A DNA stretch of 64,000 nt from assembly GCF_003610695.1 (NCBI RefSeq), contig NZ_RAQH01000002.1, positions 350,566 through 414,565 of the forward strand, read 5' to 3'. This stretch comes from Epilithonimonas arachidiradicis. Its GTDB lineage: Bacteria > Bacteroidota > Bacteroidia > Flavobacteriales > Weeksellaceae. Below, piece after piece: positions 42,924 through 51,375 of this stretch (the first letter of the stretch is position 1; the number at the start of each line of letters is the position of its first letter). The notes under the pieces are model-generated. The model ran no database searches, was not told the origin of the DNA, and worked only from the letters and a program-made list of their open reading frames with translations. Position numbers and translations under genes: made by a program.

Positions 42924-43508
42924 TTACTTTCTCTTTTTGTAATTGAGGAGGTATTTCCCTTTGCTGGAATTTTTTGAGAAGTTGCCACTCAGCTCCCAAA
43001 GATAACGGGCATGCGACCGGGCATCCTCATTACTGAAATTTTCGTACTCGATTCGGTAAATGGAACTGAATAATCTGGAACGTCCAACACCGTGGTGGCA
43101 ATGGATGAGCACCGGGTAATTCTTGGGATCATCCATAATCTTCAGGAATTTTTGAACTGTGCTATCTTGTGGAATCTGATCCGTTGGCAGATTGAAATAA
43201 TTAACGTTCGAGATTTTATCAATTGCATTTTCCTCCGCGCCTACTTGTTTCTTGGTTTCGGGATTCAGTTCGGTCTGTTCCTCGCCGTCGCGCAGATCGA
43301 TGACACTTTTGATGCCGTGGTTTTTCAGAAAATCCTTTAGTTCGCCTGGCGGCACCACACCGGAGTTATAAACCTTGCCTTCCGAGATGGTCACTAGGTT
43401 ATGCCGTAGCTTTTTCTGGTAATACACAAAGGCTGAGATCAGGATTGCTATAACAGTAAAAAGAAAAATAATTTTCTTCAATGCTGTGCTTTTTAAGTTT
43501 AAACTCAT
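42924..43508 (-). CDS. Membrane-anchored dual-specificity/tyrosine phosphatase
   Basis: The protein has 194 residues, one N-terminal membrane helix (IIFLFTVIAILISAFVYY) and a phosphatase domain whose P-loop VLIHCHHGVGRSR carries Cys137 and Arg143 (HCx5R). GIKSVIDLRDGEEQTE near residue 65 and LPTDQIPQDSTVQKFLK are typical of DSP-like or Siw14-like phosphatases, and the general acid could be Asp110. With the anchor first, the catalytic domain would face the periplasm if the N-terminus is inside, or the cytoplasm if reversed. Substrate is unknown. Read leftward and separated by 69 nt from arr. Confidence 0.85.
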   Translation of the reverse strand: MSLNLKSTALKKIIFLFTVIAILISAFVYYQKKLRHNLVTISEGKVYNSGVVPPGELKDFLKNHGIKSVIDLRDGEEQTELNPETKKQVGAEENAIDKISNVNYFNLPTDQIPQDSTVQKFLKIMDDPKNYPVLIHCHHGVGRSRLFSSIYRIEYENFSNEDARSHARYLWELSGNFSKNSSKGKYLLNYKKRK

Positions 43509-43577
43509 AAAATTTAAAATTGTAAAACTTTCATAATGATTTGATAATCGAAATGAAATGTAAATAAATTTGAGAGG

Positions 43578-44018
43578 TTATTCATCATTGAGAGAATCTA
43601 CACCATCATCTTTAAGTTTTGCCAGGGCAGCTTTCATATTTTCTAACTGCTCTTTGGGGTGGCCTTCCCAAGCTGTAACTTCTCCTACGATTCTGAAAGG
43701 CAAAGTAGATCGGTAAGATTTAGTGGGATTACCCGGGAATTTTCTATTCGTCAGATCGGGGTCATCTTCTATTTCACCTGTTGGTTCCACAAGATAGATC
43801 CTTTCGCGCCCTTCGCCAATTGCCAGTTCTGCTCCCCAAATAGCGGCATCCAAAGTAGCGGTTAGAAAAATATATCTGGCATTTTTCTGCTTTCCAAAAT
43901 TGGAGATTTTCCCAGGCTCTATGAGTTCTCCCAATTTTAGATCAGCCTTGGTTCCGTGGAAATAAGTTTGCTGGAAAACCGTTGGTCTGTGTTCCTGCTT
44001 GTTTTCTTCCTTTCCCAT
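43578..44018 (-). CDS. arr: NAD+--rifampin ADP-ribosyltransferase-like protein
   Basis: This 146-residue protein fits Arr enzymes, which inactivate rifamycins by ADP-ribosylation with NAD+. YFHGTKADLKLGELIEPG carries the conserved His21, Tyr49 lies in KNARYIFLTATLDAA, and WGAELAIGEGRERIYLVEPT leads to EIEDDPDLTNRKFPGNP with the catalytic acidic pair (85-86). SYRSTLPFRIVGEVTAWEGH closes the core. The three Arr residues are all present, so activity is likely. No mobile-element signature flanks it; whether it gives resistance or has a native cell role needs testing by function. Confidence 0.88.
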   Translation of the reverse strand: MGKEENKQEHRPTVFQQTYFHGTKADLKLGELIEPGKISNFGKQKNARYIFLTATLDAAIWGAELAIGEGRERIYLVEPTGEIEDDPDLTNRKFPGNPTKSYRSTLPFRIVGEVTAWEGHPKEQLENMKAALAKLKDDGVDSLNDE

Positions 44019-44049
44019 TATGAAAGTTGATATCTTATTGAAAAATGAT

Positions 44050-44241
44050 TTATTTCTCCGCCTTTTTTCTAAAGTTCTTTACCAAAACAAATGCTGCAAA
44101 CAAGAGCGTGACCGTATAAAGAATTGCCAATGCAGGCTTCTCTACAGTCATTGTTTTAAAATCGATTTGTTTATACAAAGCAGAGCCTACAATTATTGCT
44201 ACCACGAGCATGGTGAAGATAGGAGCTTTATTATTTTCCAT
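44050..44241 (-). CDS. Small two-helix membrane protein
   Basis: The 63-residue protein has two hydrophobic segments (IFTMLVVAIIVGSALY and LAILYTVTLLFAAFVLV) and a basic tail (KNFRKKAEK). It has no recognisable domain. The ATG at 44241 lies 31 nt upstream of arr on the same strand, so they may share a transcript. Function unknown. Confidence 0.6.
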   Translation of the reverse strand: MENNKAPIFTMLVVAIIVGSALYKQIDFKTMTVEKPALAILYTVTLLFAAFVLVKNFRKKAEK

Positions 44242-44311
44242 AGTTTAGAGTTTAGTTTTTGATTAGCGTTTCAAATATACAATTAATAAAGATAAACAGA
44301 AGCTGATGGAT

Positions 44312-44413
44312 GAGGTCAACCTTCCACTATAGACTGGTCTAATGGGTTTCAATTATAGAAACCATGGCCATAACTTGAAGGTATAGGTTGACCGGAAATT
44401 AGAGGTCTTGACC
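44312..44413. other. Nested inverted repeats, possible structured RNA
   Basis: GGTCAACC at 44314-44321 pairs with GGTTGACC at 44386-44393. Inside, CCTTC/GAAGG and GGTTTC/GAAACC (loop AATTATA) can form further stems, and a palindrome GGTCTTGACC follows at 44404-44413. The region between the small membrane gene and the VOC gene holds no ORF. Confidence 0.4.
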
Positions 44414-44451
44414 TTTGAAGATGGGCTCTTGAAAAAGGATCTTTAACAAAT

Positions 44452-44474
44452 AAACCGCTTCAATAAAGCGGTTT
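44452..44474 (-). terminator. VOC gene terminator
   Basis: AAACCGCTT pairs with AAGCGGTTT over a 5-nt loop, directly downstream of the VOC stop on the minus strand. Confidence 0.75.
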
Positions 44475-44479
44475 TAAAG

Positions 44480-44872
44480 TTATTCCATAGGTGTGCAAAT
44501 TTCGATGAGAAAGCCGTCAGGATCCCGCAGATAGGCAACGGTTTGTCCCCACGGTTTGATCTTAGGTTTTTCTGCAAGCGTGGCACCTGCTGTTATTGCT
44601 TTTTCAACAGTCGCTTCCACATCATCTGTTGTGAAACCAATCTCGATCCCGAATGGTTTATTACTCAGTTTACTTTCTGTAAAACCTTCGGATAGATTAG
44701 ATTGTGCTAAAGTGACCGAAGCAAAAGCAAGAGTCGTTTGGCCTACTAAAAGCTCACCATAATCTTGCTCTGGAGTCACAAATTTTCTTGTGAAACCAAA
44801 TCCATTCTCATAAAACGAAATGCTTTTCTCTACATCTTGAACGTATAGAATGGTGTAAGCAAATTTTATCAT
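44480..44872 (-). CDS. VOC-superfamily (glyoxalase/bleomycin-resistance-like) protein
   Basis: The 130-residue protein is one vicinal-oxygen-chelate domain made of two beta-alpha-beta3 repeats. FAYTILYVQDVEKSISFYEN opens the first and GIEIGFTTDDVEATVEKAIT the second; WGQTVAYLRDPDGFLIEIC is the typical C-terminal metal strand. Candidate metal ligands include the Glu in FLIEIC. Such proteins range from glyoxalase-like enzymes to drug-binding proteins, so no substrate is proposed. It is a single minus-strand gene with its own terminator. Confidence 0.82.
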   Translation of the reverse strand: MIKFAYTILYVQDVEKSISFYENGFGFTRKFVTPEQDYGELLVGQTTLAFASVTLAQSNLSEGFTESKLSNKPFGIEIGFTTDDVEATVEKAITAGATLAEKPKIKPWGQTVAYLRDPDGFLIEICTPME

Positions 44873-45065
44873 AGTCCAGATTATTTAATTTAACTCAAAT
44901 ATAACGCTCATAGTATCTAACTCAAAATCCCCACCGTAAGTTCGAATTATTTTTAGCAGCACGAAGAAAAATTGTATCGAAAACCTTAGTATTTCTTACA
45001 CCCAACTCTCAATACGCTGCTCGAAGTGCCAAACAATCATTCATCATTCATAATTCATCATTAAT

Positions 45066-46973
45066 TTAAACTCTCTCATCCTTGATTTCATCCACAATCT
45101 CAGGATTCAGCAAGGTAGAAGTATCTCCAAAGTTAGAGAAGTCGCCTTCCGCAATCTTTCTCAAGATTCGACGCATAATTTTCCCTGATCTGGTCTTTGG
45201 TAACCCCGACACAAACTGGATTTTATCCAACTTCGCAATCGGTCCGATCTGTTCAGAAATCAACTGGTTAATTTCTTTTGCCAAGTTCTCTTTGTTTCGG
45301 ACTTCTCCGGATTCTTTCAGAATGACGAAACCATAAAGAGCATTTCCTTTGATATCGTGCGGGTAACCAACAATCGCAGATTCGGCTACAGCAGGATGTT
45401 CGTTGATACTATCTTCAATTGGTGCTGTTCCAAGATTATGCCCGGAAACAATCACAACATCATCCACACGCCCAGTGATTCTGTAATAACCGACCTCATC
45501 TCTCAAAGCCCCGTCACCAGTGAAATATTTCCCAGGAAATGCAGAGAAATAAGTCTCCTTATACCGCTGATGATCACCCCAAATCGTTCTGGCAATACCT
45601 GGCCAAGGAAAGCGGATACAAAGATTCCCGGTGACTTGGTTGCCGGAGATTTCGTTGCGCTTATCATCCATCAACACCGGCTGAATTCCGGGTAAAGGCA
45701 AAGTCGCATAAGTGGGTTTGGTAGGCGTCACAAAAGGAATTGGTGAGATGAGGATGCCGCCGGTTTCGGTTTGCCACCACGTATCGACAATGGGGCATTT
45801 CTTCTTGCCGACATTATCATTATACCAGTGCCACGCCTCATCATTAATGGGTTCACCAACAGAGCCGATGACTTTCAAAGAATCCAGATTATGTTTCTGA
45901 ACCCATTCCACACTTTCCTTTGCCAATGACCGAATCGCCGTTGGTGCTGTGTAAAACTGAGTTACCTTATGTTTCTCAATCACTTCCCAGAATCTTCCCG
46001 CATCAGGATAAGTCGGCACCCCTTCGAAGATTACTGTTGTTGCGCCATTCAGTAACGGACCGTAAAGAATATACGAGTGCCCCGTAATCCAGCCAATGTC
46101 TGCCGTACACCAATAGATGTCATTCTCCTTATAATTAAACACATTCTTGAACGTGTAAGCTGTATAAACCATATAACCAGCGCAAGTGTGAAGCATCCCT
46201 TTTGGTTTCCCTGTAGAACCGGACGTGTAAAGAATGAACAATGGGTCTTCCGCATCCATAATTACCGTAACAAAATCCGAAGAAGCTTTATCATAATAAT
46301 CCGACATCCAGTGGTCTCGGCCTTCTTTCATCTTTACATCATTGTGTGTTCTTTTAACAACCAAAACATTTTCTACGGTTGGAGCTTTTTCTAAAGCTTC
46401 GTCCACAATACTTTTCAGGTCAAGGACTTTGTTTCCTCTATAACTTCCGTCTGATGTGATAACCATTTTTGCACCACAGTCATTCACTCTGGAAGCAACA
46501 GCCGATGCGGAAAATCCTGCAAATATCACAGAATGAACCGCTCCCAATTTAGCACAGGCCAGCATCGTTATTGCTAATTCGGGAATCATCGGAAGGTAGA
46601 TGCAGACTCTGTCGCCTTTCTCAACACCCATTTCACGCAGGACATTGGCGGTTTTATTCACTCTTTCATAAAGTTCATTGAAGCTGATATGTTGCGCTTC
46701 TTCTTTTGGGTCATTCGGTTCCCAGATGATAGCGGTTTTATCACCACGCACGGAAAGATGTCTGTCCAGGCAGTTTTTGGTAATGTTCAGTTTTGCGTTC
46801 TTGAACCATTTGATGTTGGCTTCCTCCATATTATAATCCACGACTTTGGACCAACGTTGATACCACACAAAATTCTCATCCGCAATCTTGTCCCAAAACT
46901 TCTTAGGATTTTTAATCGATTTCTTATACTCCTTGAAATAATCCTGTAGATTCTGAATGTGATAATTTCTCAT
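45066..46973 (-). CDS. acs: Acetyl-CoA synthetase
   Basis: The 635-residue protein starts at ATG 46973 with RNYHIQNLQDYFKEYKKSIK. AMP-forming acyl-CoA synthetase motifs are FILYTSGSTGKPKGMLHT (P-loop), VDTWWQTETGGI (adenine/acetate site), YFTGDGALRDEVGYYRITGR and RVDDVVIVSGHNLGTAPIE (hinge). The C-terminal PKTRSGKIMRR carries the catalytic Lys that is commonly controlled by acetylation. It activates acetate to acetyl-CoA through acetyl-AMP. A start 39 nt further upstream is possible but lacks family support. Confidence 0.96.
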   Translation of the reverse strand: MRNYHIQNLQDYFKEYKKSIKNPKKFWDKIADENFVWYQRWSKVVDYNMEEANIKWFKNAKLNITKNCLDRHLSVRGDKTAIIWEPNDPKEEAQHISFNELYERVNKTANVLREMGVEKGDRVCIYLPMIPELAITMLACAKLGAVHSVIFAGFSASAVASRVNDCGAKMVITSDGSYRGNKVLDLKSIVDEALEKAPTVENVLVVKRTHNDVKMKEGRDHWMSDYYDKASSDFVTVIMDAEDPLFILYTSGSTGKPKGMLHTCAGYMVYTAYTFKNVFNYKENDIYWCTADIGWITGHSYILYGPLLNGATTVIFEGVPTYPDAGRFWEVIEKHKVTQFYTAPTAIRSLAKESVEWVQKHNLDSLKVIGSVGEPINDEAWHWYNDNVGKKKCPIVDTWWQTETGGILISPIPFVTPTKPTYATLPLPGIQPVLMDDKRNEISGNQVTGNLCIRFPWPGIARTIWGDHQRYKETYFSAFPGKYFTGDGALRDEVGYYRITGRVDDVVIVSGHNLGTAPIEDSINEHPAVAESAIVGYPHDIKGNALYGFVILKESGEVRNKENLAKEINQLISEQIGPIAKLDKIQFVSGLPKTRSGKIMRRILRKIAEGDFSNFGDTSTLLNPEIVDEIKDERV

Positions 46974-47114
46974 ATATATTTTGATTATGTTTTTAACTCT
47001 TGTTACGTTCAAGCCAATTTACATAAAATTGAGCAAATATGAACTGGATATGACTCGGTTTCAGGATTAAAATTATTGTTAATATAAATTTAACAGATAA
47101 TATTATCTTTTTAA

Positions 47115-47147
47115 TTTGTTTTATAAAGATAATTATTTCTATTTTTG
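47115..47147 (+). promoter_or_regulatory. Promoter of the GNAT-argG unit (TTTG - 21 nt - TATTTTTG)
   Basis: TTTG at 47115-47118 and TATTTTTG at 47140-47147 are 21 nt apart, giving a leader of about 20 nt. It is the only canonical promoter found in the arginine block. Confidence 0.8.
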
Positions 47148-47169
47148 CACCTTAATTTAGATAATATCA

Positions 47170-47748
47170 ATGAAATTAGAAGTTTCTTCAGAGAAACATT
47201 TGGTTTATGTAGAAGAAATCAGAAACGAAATGGAGGATTCCGCTAAAAAACGCGGAACTGGTATCGCAAAACGTTCTTCCGAATATCTGGGCAAAAAAAT
47301 CTCAGAAGGCAATTCTATTATAGCAATTGACGAAAATGGTACCTGGGCAGGCTTCTGCTATATAGAAACCTGGACAAACGGTGAGTATGTAGCCAATTCC
47401 GGATTGATAGTTTCGCCTCAATTCAGGAATGCCGGTTTGGCAACTCAGATTAAGGAAAGGATTTTCCAATTATCCCGTGAAAAATATCCGAATGCGAAAA
47501 TTTTTGGATTGACAACAGGAATGGCGGTGATGAAAATCAATAGCAGTTTAGGTTACAAGCCGGTTATTTATTCTGAACTGACTCAGGATGAACAATTCTG
47601 GAATGGCTGTAGAAATTGTGTGAACTACGATATTTTGATGATGAAAGAACGTAAAAACTGTCTTTGTACAGCAATGCTTTTCGTTCCCGAAAATCTGAAT
47701 AAAGAGAAAAAGAAAAATTTTGAATCCATAAATAATAGTAATGAGTAA
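47170..47748 (+). CDS. GNAT acyltransferase, candidate acyl-glutamate synthase
   Basis: The 192-residue protein is a GNAT fold: SGLIVSPQFRNAGLATQIKE holds the Q/RxxGxA acetyl-CoA loop, AGFCYIETWTN the central strand and KIFGLTTGMAVMKINSSLGY the C-terminal half. A Cys-rich segment (CRNCVNYDILMMKERKNCLC) follows. It is the first gene of the arginine block and overlaps argG by 8 nt (ATGAGTAA), so the two are coupled. No ArgA or ArgJ is in the window, so it likely makes the N-acyl-glutamate that ArgB phosphorylates. Whether the acyl group is acetyl or succinyl is unknown. Confidence 0.72.
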   Translation: MKLEVSSEKHLVYVEEIRNEMEDSAKKRGTGIAKRSSEYLGKKISEGNSIIAIDENGTWAGFCYIETWTNGEYVANSGLIVSPQFRNAGLATQIKERIFQLSREKYPNAKIFGLTTGMAVMKINSSLGYKPVIYSELTQDEQFWNGCRNCVNYDILMMKERKNCLCTAMLFVPENLNKEKKKNFESINNSNE

Positions 47749-48934
47749 GAAAGTAGTTTTGGCATTTAGCGGAGGTTTGGACACTTCTTATTGCGCAAAA
47801 TATCTGAGTGAAACTTTGGCTTATGAAGTTCACGCAGTCACGATTAATACAGGAGGTTTTGATAAGGAAGATGAAGTTTTGCTAAAAGAAAAAGCGGAAA
47901 AATTAGGTGTGGCTTCTTACAGGTTTGTTGATGCTTCGGAAAAATATTATAATGATTGTGTCAAGTATTTGATTTTTGGTAACGTTTTGAAAAACAATAC
48001 TTATCCATTGTCTGTGAGTGCGGAAAGGACGATTCAGGCGCAGACGATTGCGGAAGTAGCTTTGGAAATCGGAGCGGATGCGATTGCGCATGGAAGCACA
48101 GGAGCAGGAAATGACCAAGTTCGTTTTGATTTGATGTTCCAGGTAATGTGTCCGAAAATAGAAATCATCACACCAATTCGTGATTTGAGTTTGTCACGTG
48201 AAGATGAAATCCAATTTTTGAAAAATCACAATTACGAAATGGATTTTGACAAAGCAAAATATTCCATTAACAAAGGACTTTGGGGAACTTCGGTTGGTGG
48301 AAAAGAAACTTTGACATCTCAGAATTACCTTCCGGAAGAAGCATTTCCTTCTCAAATCGAGAAAACAGAGCCTTCTCCATTGGAAATCGAGTTCAAAAAC
48401 GGAGAATTGTTTTCTGTAAATGGCGAGATGTTTTCTCATCCGGTTTTGGCGATTCAGAAGATTGAGGAATTAGCTTCTCCTTATGGAATCGGTCGTGATA
48501 TCCACGTCGGAGATACGATTGTCGGCATCAAAGGACGTGTCGGTTTCGAGGCTGCTGCAGCGTCAATCATCATCAAAGCGCATCATTTGCTGGAGAAACA
48601 CACTTTATCAAAATACCAGCAGACGATAAAATCACAGTTGTCGGATTGGTACGGAAACTGGCTTCACGAAGCGCTTTTCCTTGACCCGGTAATGAGAAAT
48701 ATCGAATCATTTTTGCAGGATTCTCAGAAAACCGTTAATGGAAAGGTATTCATCACGCTTCATCCGTATCGTTTCATTCTGAACGGAATCGAGTCTGAAA
48801 ATGATTTGATGTCTTCAAAATTTGGAAGTTATGGCGAAGAAAATCTCGCCTGGAGTGGTGAAGATGTGAAAGGATTTACCAAAATCCTCAGCAACTCGCT
48901 TAACATTTACCATCAGGTCAATAAACTGAACTAG
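47741..48934 (+). CDS. argG: Argininosuccinate synthase
   Basis: The full-length protein (397 residues) joins citrulline and aspartate with ATP to argininosuccinate. LAFSGGLDTSYCAKYL at the N-terminus is the ATP-binding P-loop-like motif, ADAIAHGSTGAGNDQVRFD the family signature and YSINKGLWGTSVGG the substrate loop. It begins inside the last codons of the GNAT gene and is followed by the copy-C hairpin element and the leader before argC, so those later genes may be transcribed separately. Confidence 0.97.
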   Translation: MSKKVVLAFSGGLDTSYCAKYLSETLAYEVHAVTINTGGFDKEDEVLLKEKAEKLGVASYRFVDASEKYYNDCVKYLIFGNVLKNNTYPLSVSAERTIQAQTIAEVALEIGADAIAHGSTGAGNDQVRFDLMFQVMCPKIEIITPIRDLSLSREDEIQFLKNHNYEMDFDKAKYSINKGLWGTSVGGKETLTSQNYLPEEAFPSQIEKTEPSPLEIEFKNGELFSVNGEMFSHPVLAIQKIEELASPYGIGRDIHVGDTIVGIKGRVGFEAAAASIIIKAHHLLEKHTLSKYQQTIKSQLSDWYGNWLHEALFLDPVMRNIESFLQDSQKTVNGKVFITLHPYRFILNGIESENDLMSSKFGSYGEENLAWSGEDVKGFTKILSNSLNIYHQVNKLN

Positions 48935-48940
48935 AATTAT

Positions 48941-49034
48941 TTGGGCAGCTTAATCCGCCCTCCATTCCCGCTTTTTTCTTTTTCTCAAAAAAAAGAAAAA
49001 GAGCTCCACTCAGGTCGGGCTGCGAGCAATTCAA
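48941..49034. repeat. Dispersed hairpin element, copy C
   Basis: TTGGGCAGC opens it and GGTCGGGCTGC closes it. GCAGC pairs with GCTGC, TTAAT bulges, CCGCCCT pairs with AGGTCGG with one C-T mismatch, and CTTTTTTCTTTTT pairs with an AAAAAGAAAAAG arm. It lies just after argG. Confidence 0.78.
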
Positions 49035-49092
49035 TGATTGAAAATCTGTTTAATCAGAAAAATCTGCGATAAAAAATAAAAGATTCAAAAAA

Positions 49093-49150
49093 TTTGCGAC
49101 TTAAAAAGCAGTTTGAAAATAAAAAAATCTTCGCGCTCTTTGCGTTCAAA
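49093..49150 (+). repeat. Repeated leader element before argC
   Basis: TTTGCGACTTAAAAAGCAGT is followed by TTGAAAATAAAAAAATCTTC and GCGCTCTTTGCGTTCAAA. It ends 17 nt before the argC ATG and matches the argD copy at almost every position. Confidence 0.75.
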
Positions 49151-49167
49151 AATATTAAAAAATAAAA

Positions 49168-50133
49168 ATGAAAAAATCAGTCGGAATCATCGGAGCCAAC
49201 GGTTACACAGGAAGCGAACTTGTTCGATTGCTGGCTTTTCATCCGAATATAGAATTAAAGTTTTTGTTCAGCCGTTCCAATTCCGGAGTGAAGATTTCAG
49301 AATTATATCCGGATTTGGATTCAATTTGCGATTTGATTTTGACGAATGAAATTTCACAAACCGACATTCTTTTCCTTTGCCTACCTCATAAAGAAAGTCA
49401 AAATTGGCTGAACGAAAACAAAGTGTCAGAGGAAACTTTGATTATTGATTTAGGAAACGATTTTCGATTGGATGGTGATTTTGGAAACAGAAATTTTATC
49501 TACGGTTTGCCGGAAATTTTTTTTAATGAAATCCAGAATTCGAAAAGTATTGCTAATCCGGGATGTTTTGCGACTGCGATTCAGTTGGCATTATTGCCTT
49601 TAGCGAAAGAAAATCTGTTGAAAGATGTTTACACAACGGGAATCACTGGTTCAACCGGAGCTGGACAGTCGTTGCAGGCGACAACGCATTTCACTTGGAG
49701 AAATGACAATATTTCCGCTTACAAAACCTTGAATCATCAGCACGTTGATGAGATTTTAAAACAAGTCAATTCGCTGAATAATCAAGAAGTAGAGCTCAAT
49801 TTTGTTCCGTGGCGCGGCGATTTTGCAAGAGGGATTTTCACAAGCTCTATTATCGGATGTGATTGGGAATTGGAGAAGATTTACTCTTTATATAAAGACT
49901 TTTACAAGGATTCATCTTTTGTGAAAGTTTCAGAAAAACCGATTGATATGAAACAAGTTGTTAATACCAATTTCTGCGTCATACAAATAGAAAAACAAGG
50001 AAACAAAATAGCAGTCCATTCTGCAATCGACAACCTTCTGAAAGGAGCATCAGGACAAGCTGTTCAAAATATGAATATTGCCAATGGCTGGGAACAAAAT
50101 TTAGGCTTGAATTTAAAACCTTTAGCATTCTAA
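49168..50133 (+). CDS. argC: N-acetyl-gamma-glutamyl-phosphate reductase
   Basis: The 321-residue protein is a type 2 ArgC with a Rossmann N-terminal domain (GIIGANGYTGSELVRLLAFH) and a catalytic domain where NPGCFATAIQLALLPL places the active-site Cys133. LGNDFRLDGD and HFTWRNDNISAYK are further family motifs. It reduces acyl-glutamyl phosphate to the semialdehyde with NADPH, using the product of ArgB. The upstream leader element and the distance of 233 nt from argG suggest separate or additional transcription. Confidence 0.96.
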   Translation: MKKSVGIIGANGYTGSELVRLLAFHPNIELKFLFSRSNSGVKISELYPDLDSICDLILTNEISQTDILFLCLPHKESQNWLNENKVSEETLIIDLGNDFRLDGDFGNRNFIYGLPEIFFNEIQNSKSIANPGCFATAIQLALLPLAKENLLKDVYTTGITGSTGAGQSLQATTHFTWRNDNISAYKTLNHQHVDEILKQVNSLNNQEVELNFVPWRGDFARGIFTSSIIGCDWELEKIYSLYKDFYKDSSFVKVSEKPIDMKQVVNTNFCVIQIEKQGNKIAVHSAIDNLLKGASGQAVQNMNIANGWEQNLGLNLKPLAF

Positions 50134-50136
50134 ACT

Positions 50137-50194
50137 TCGCGACTTAAAAGCAGTTTGAAATTAAAAAAAATCTTTGCGCTCTTTGCGTTAAAAA
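50137..50194 (+). repeat. Repeated leader element before argD
   Basis: TTCGCGACTTAAAAGCAGTT continues with TGAAATTAAAAAAAATC and TTTGCGCTCTTTGCGTTAAA. It starts 3 nt after the argC stop and ends 12 nt before the argD ATG. Confidence 0.75.
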
Positions 50195-50205
50195 TAAAAA
50201 GTAAA

Positions 50206-51375
50206 ATGAATTTATTCAACGTATATCCACTCTTCAACATCAATCCAGTAAAAGCCCAAGGTTCTTTTCTCTGGGACGAAAACGGTCAGCAATATCTCGA
50301 TTTTTATGGCGGTCACGCTGTGATTTCCATTGGTCATAATCATCCGCATTATGTTGAAAGGTTGAAAAATCAATTGGAGAAAATCAGTTTTTATTCCAAT
50401 TCTGTGGAGAACAAGATTCAGCAAGAACTGGCTGAGAAATTGGGATTATTGTCTGGGTACGAAGATTACTCGTTGTTCTTATGCAATTCCGGAGCGGAAG
50501 CGAATGAAAATGCTTTGAAGCTGGCTTCATTTCATAACGGGAAAAAGAAAGTGGTTTATTTCTCAGAAGCTTTTCACGGACGAACTTCTGCCGCAGTTGC
50601 CGTAACAGACAATACAAAAATTGTTGCGCCAGTCAACGAATCTGAGAATTTTATCAAATGTGAATTCAATAATTCAGAAGAATTGGAGAAGATTTTTGCA
50701 GAAAATCAAAACGAAATTTCTGCTGTGATTGTAGAAGGAATCCAAGGTGTTGGTGGAATCAATTTATTGACGGAAGATTTCATTTTAAAGATTGAAAAAT
50801 TGTGCAAAGAAAACAATTCGATTTTGATTTTGGACGAGGTTCAGTCAGGTTACGGACGTTCCGGGAAATTCTTTGCGCATCAAGAATTTGACATCAAACC
50901 TGACTTGATTACAGTTGCAAAAGGAATGGGAAATGGTTTTCCGATTGGTGGAGTTTTAATTAGTCCAAAATTCGAAGCGAGTTACGGATTATTGGGGACC
51001 ACTTTTGGAGGAAATCATTTGGCTTGCGTCGCTGGTTTAGCGGTTTTAGAAGTCATTGAAAAAGAAAATTTAATCCAAAATTCAGAAAAAATAGGAGCTT
51101 ATATCGAAGAAAAAATCAAACATTTTCCTCATATCAAAAACATCAAAAGGCGCGGTCTGATGATTGGAATTGAGCTCGACCAAGCTTGTGCAGATGTCAG
51201 GAAAGCATTGCTGTTTGAGCATTTTATTTTCACGGGCAATGCCAATGACAAGAATGTTCTGCGGATTTTACCGGCGCTTAACATTTCGGAAAAAGAATCC
51301 GATTTGTTCATCAATGCTTTAGAAAAAACCTTGAAATCTATTGATGCGAAAAAAGAAATTATAGAATTTAAATAA
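50206..51375 (+). CDS. argD: Acyl-ornithine aminotransferase
   Basis: The protein has 389 residues from ATG 50206; an upstream ATG at 50155 lies inside the leader element and is rejected. Class III aminotransferase motifs are GSFLWDENGQQYLDFYGGHA, FCNSGAEANENALKLA-type binding at LCNSGAEANENALKLA, IVEGIQGVGGI, LILDEVQSGYGRSGKFFAHQ and VAKGMGNGFPIGG with Schiff-base Lys239. It converts acyl-glutamate semialdehyde to acyl-ornithine using glutamate. The product would feed the ArgF' enzyme directly, without prior deacylation. Confidence 0.95.
   Translation: MNLFNVYPLFNINPVKAQGSFLWDENGQQYLDFYGGHAVISIGHNHPHYVERLKNQLEKISFYSNSVENKIQQELAEKLGLLSGYEDYSLFLCNSGAEANENALKLASFHNGKKKVVYFSEAFHGRTSAAVAVTDNTKIVAPVNESENFIKCEFNNSEELEKIFAENQNEISAVIVEGIQGVGGINLLTEDFILKIEKLCKENNSILILDEVQSGYGRSGKFFAHQEFDIKPDLITVAKGMGNGFPIGGVLISPKFEASYGLLGTTFGGNHLACVAGLAVLEVIEKENLIQNSEKIGAYIEEKIKHFPHIKNIKRRGLMIGIELDQACADVRKALLFEHFIFTGNANDKNVLRILPALNISEKESDLFINALEKTLKSIDAKKEIIEFK

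Noticed and set aside
42886..42924. ACGAAC/GTTCGT hairpin as terminator of the ClC gene
   Set aside because: The stem is only 6 bp with almost no loop and the T tract lies about 10 nt away.
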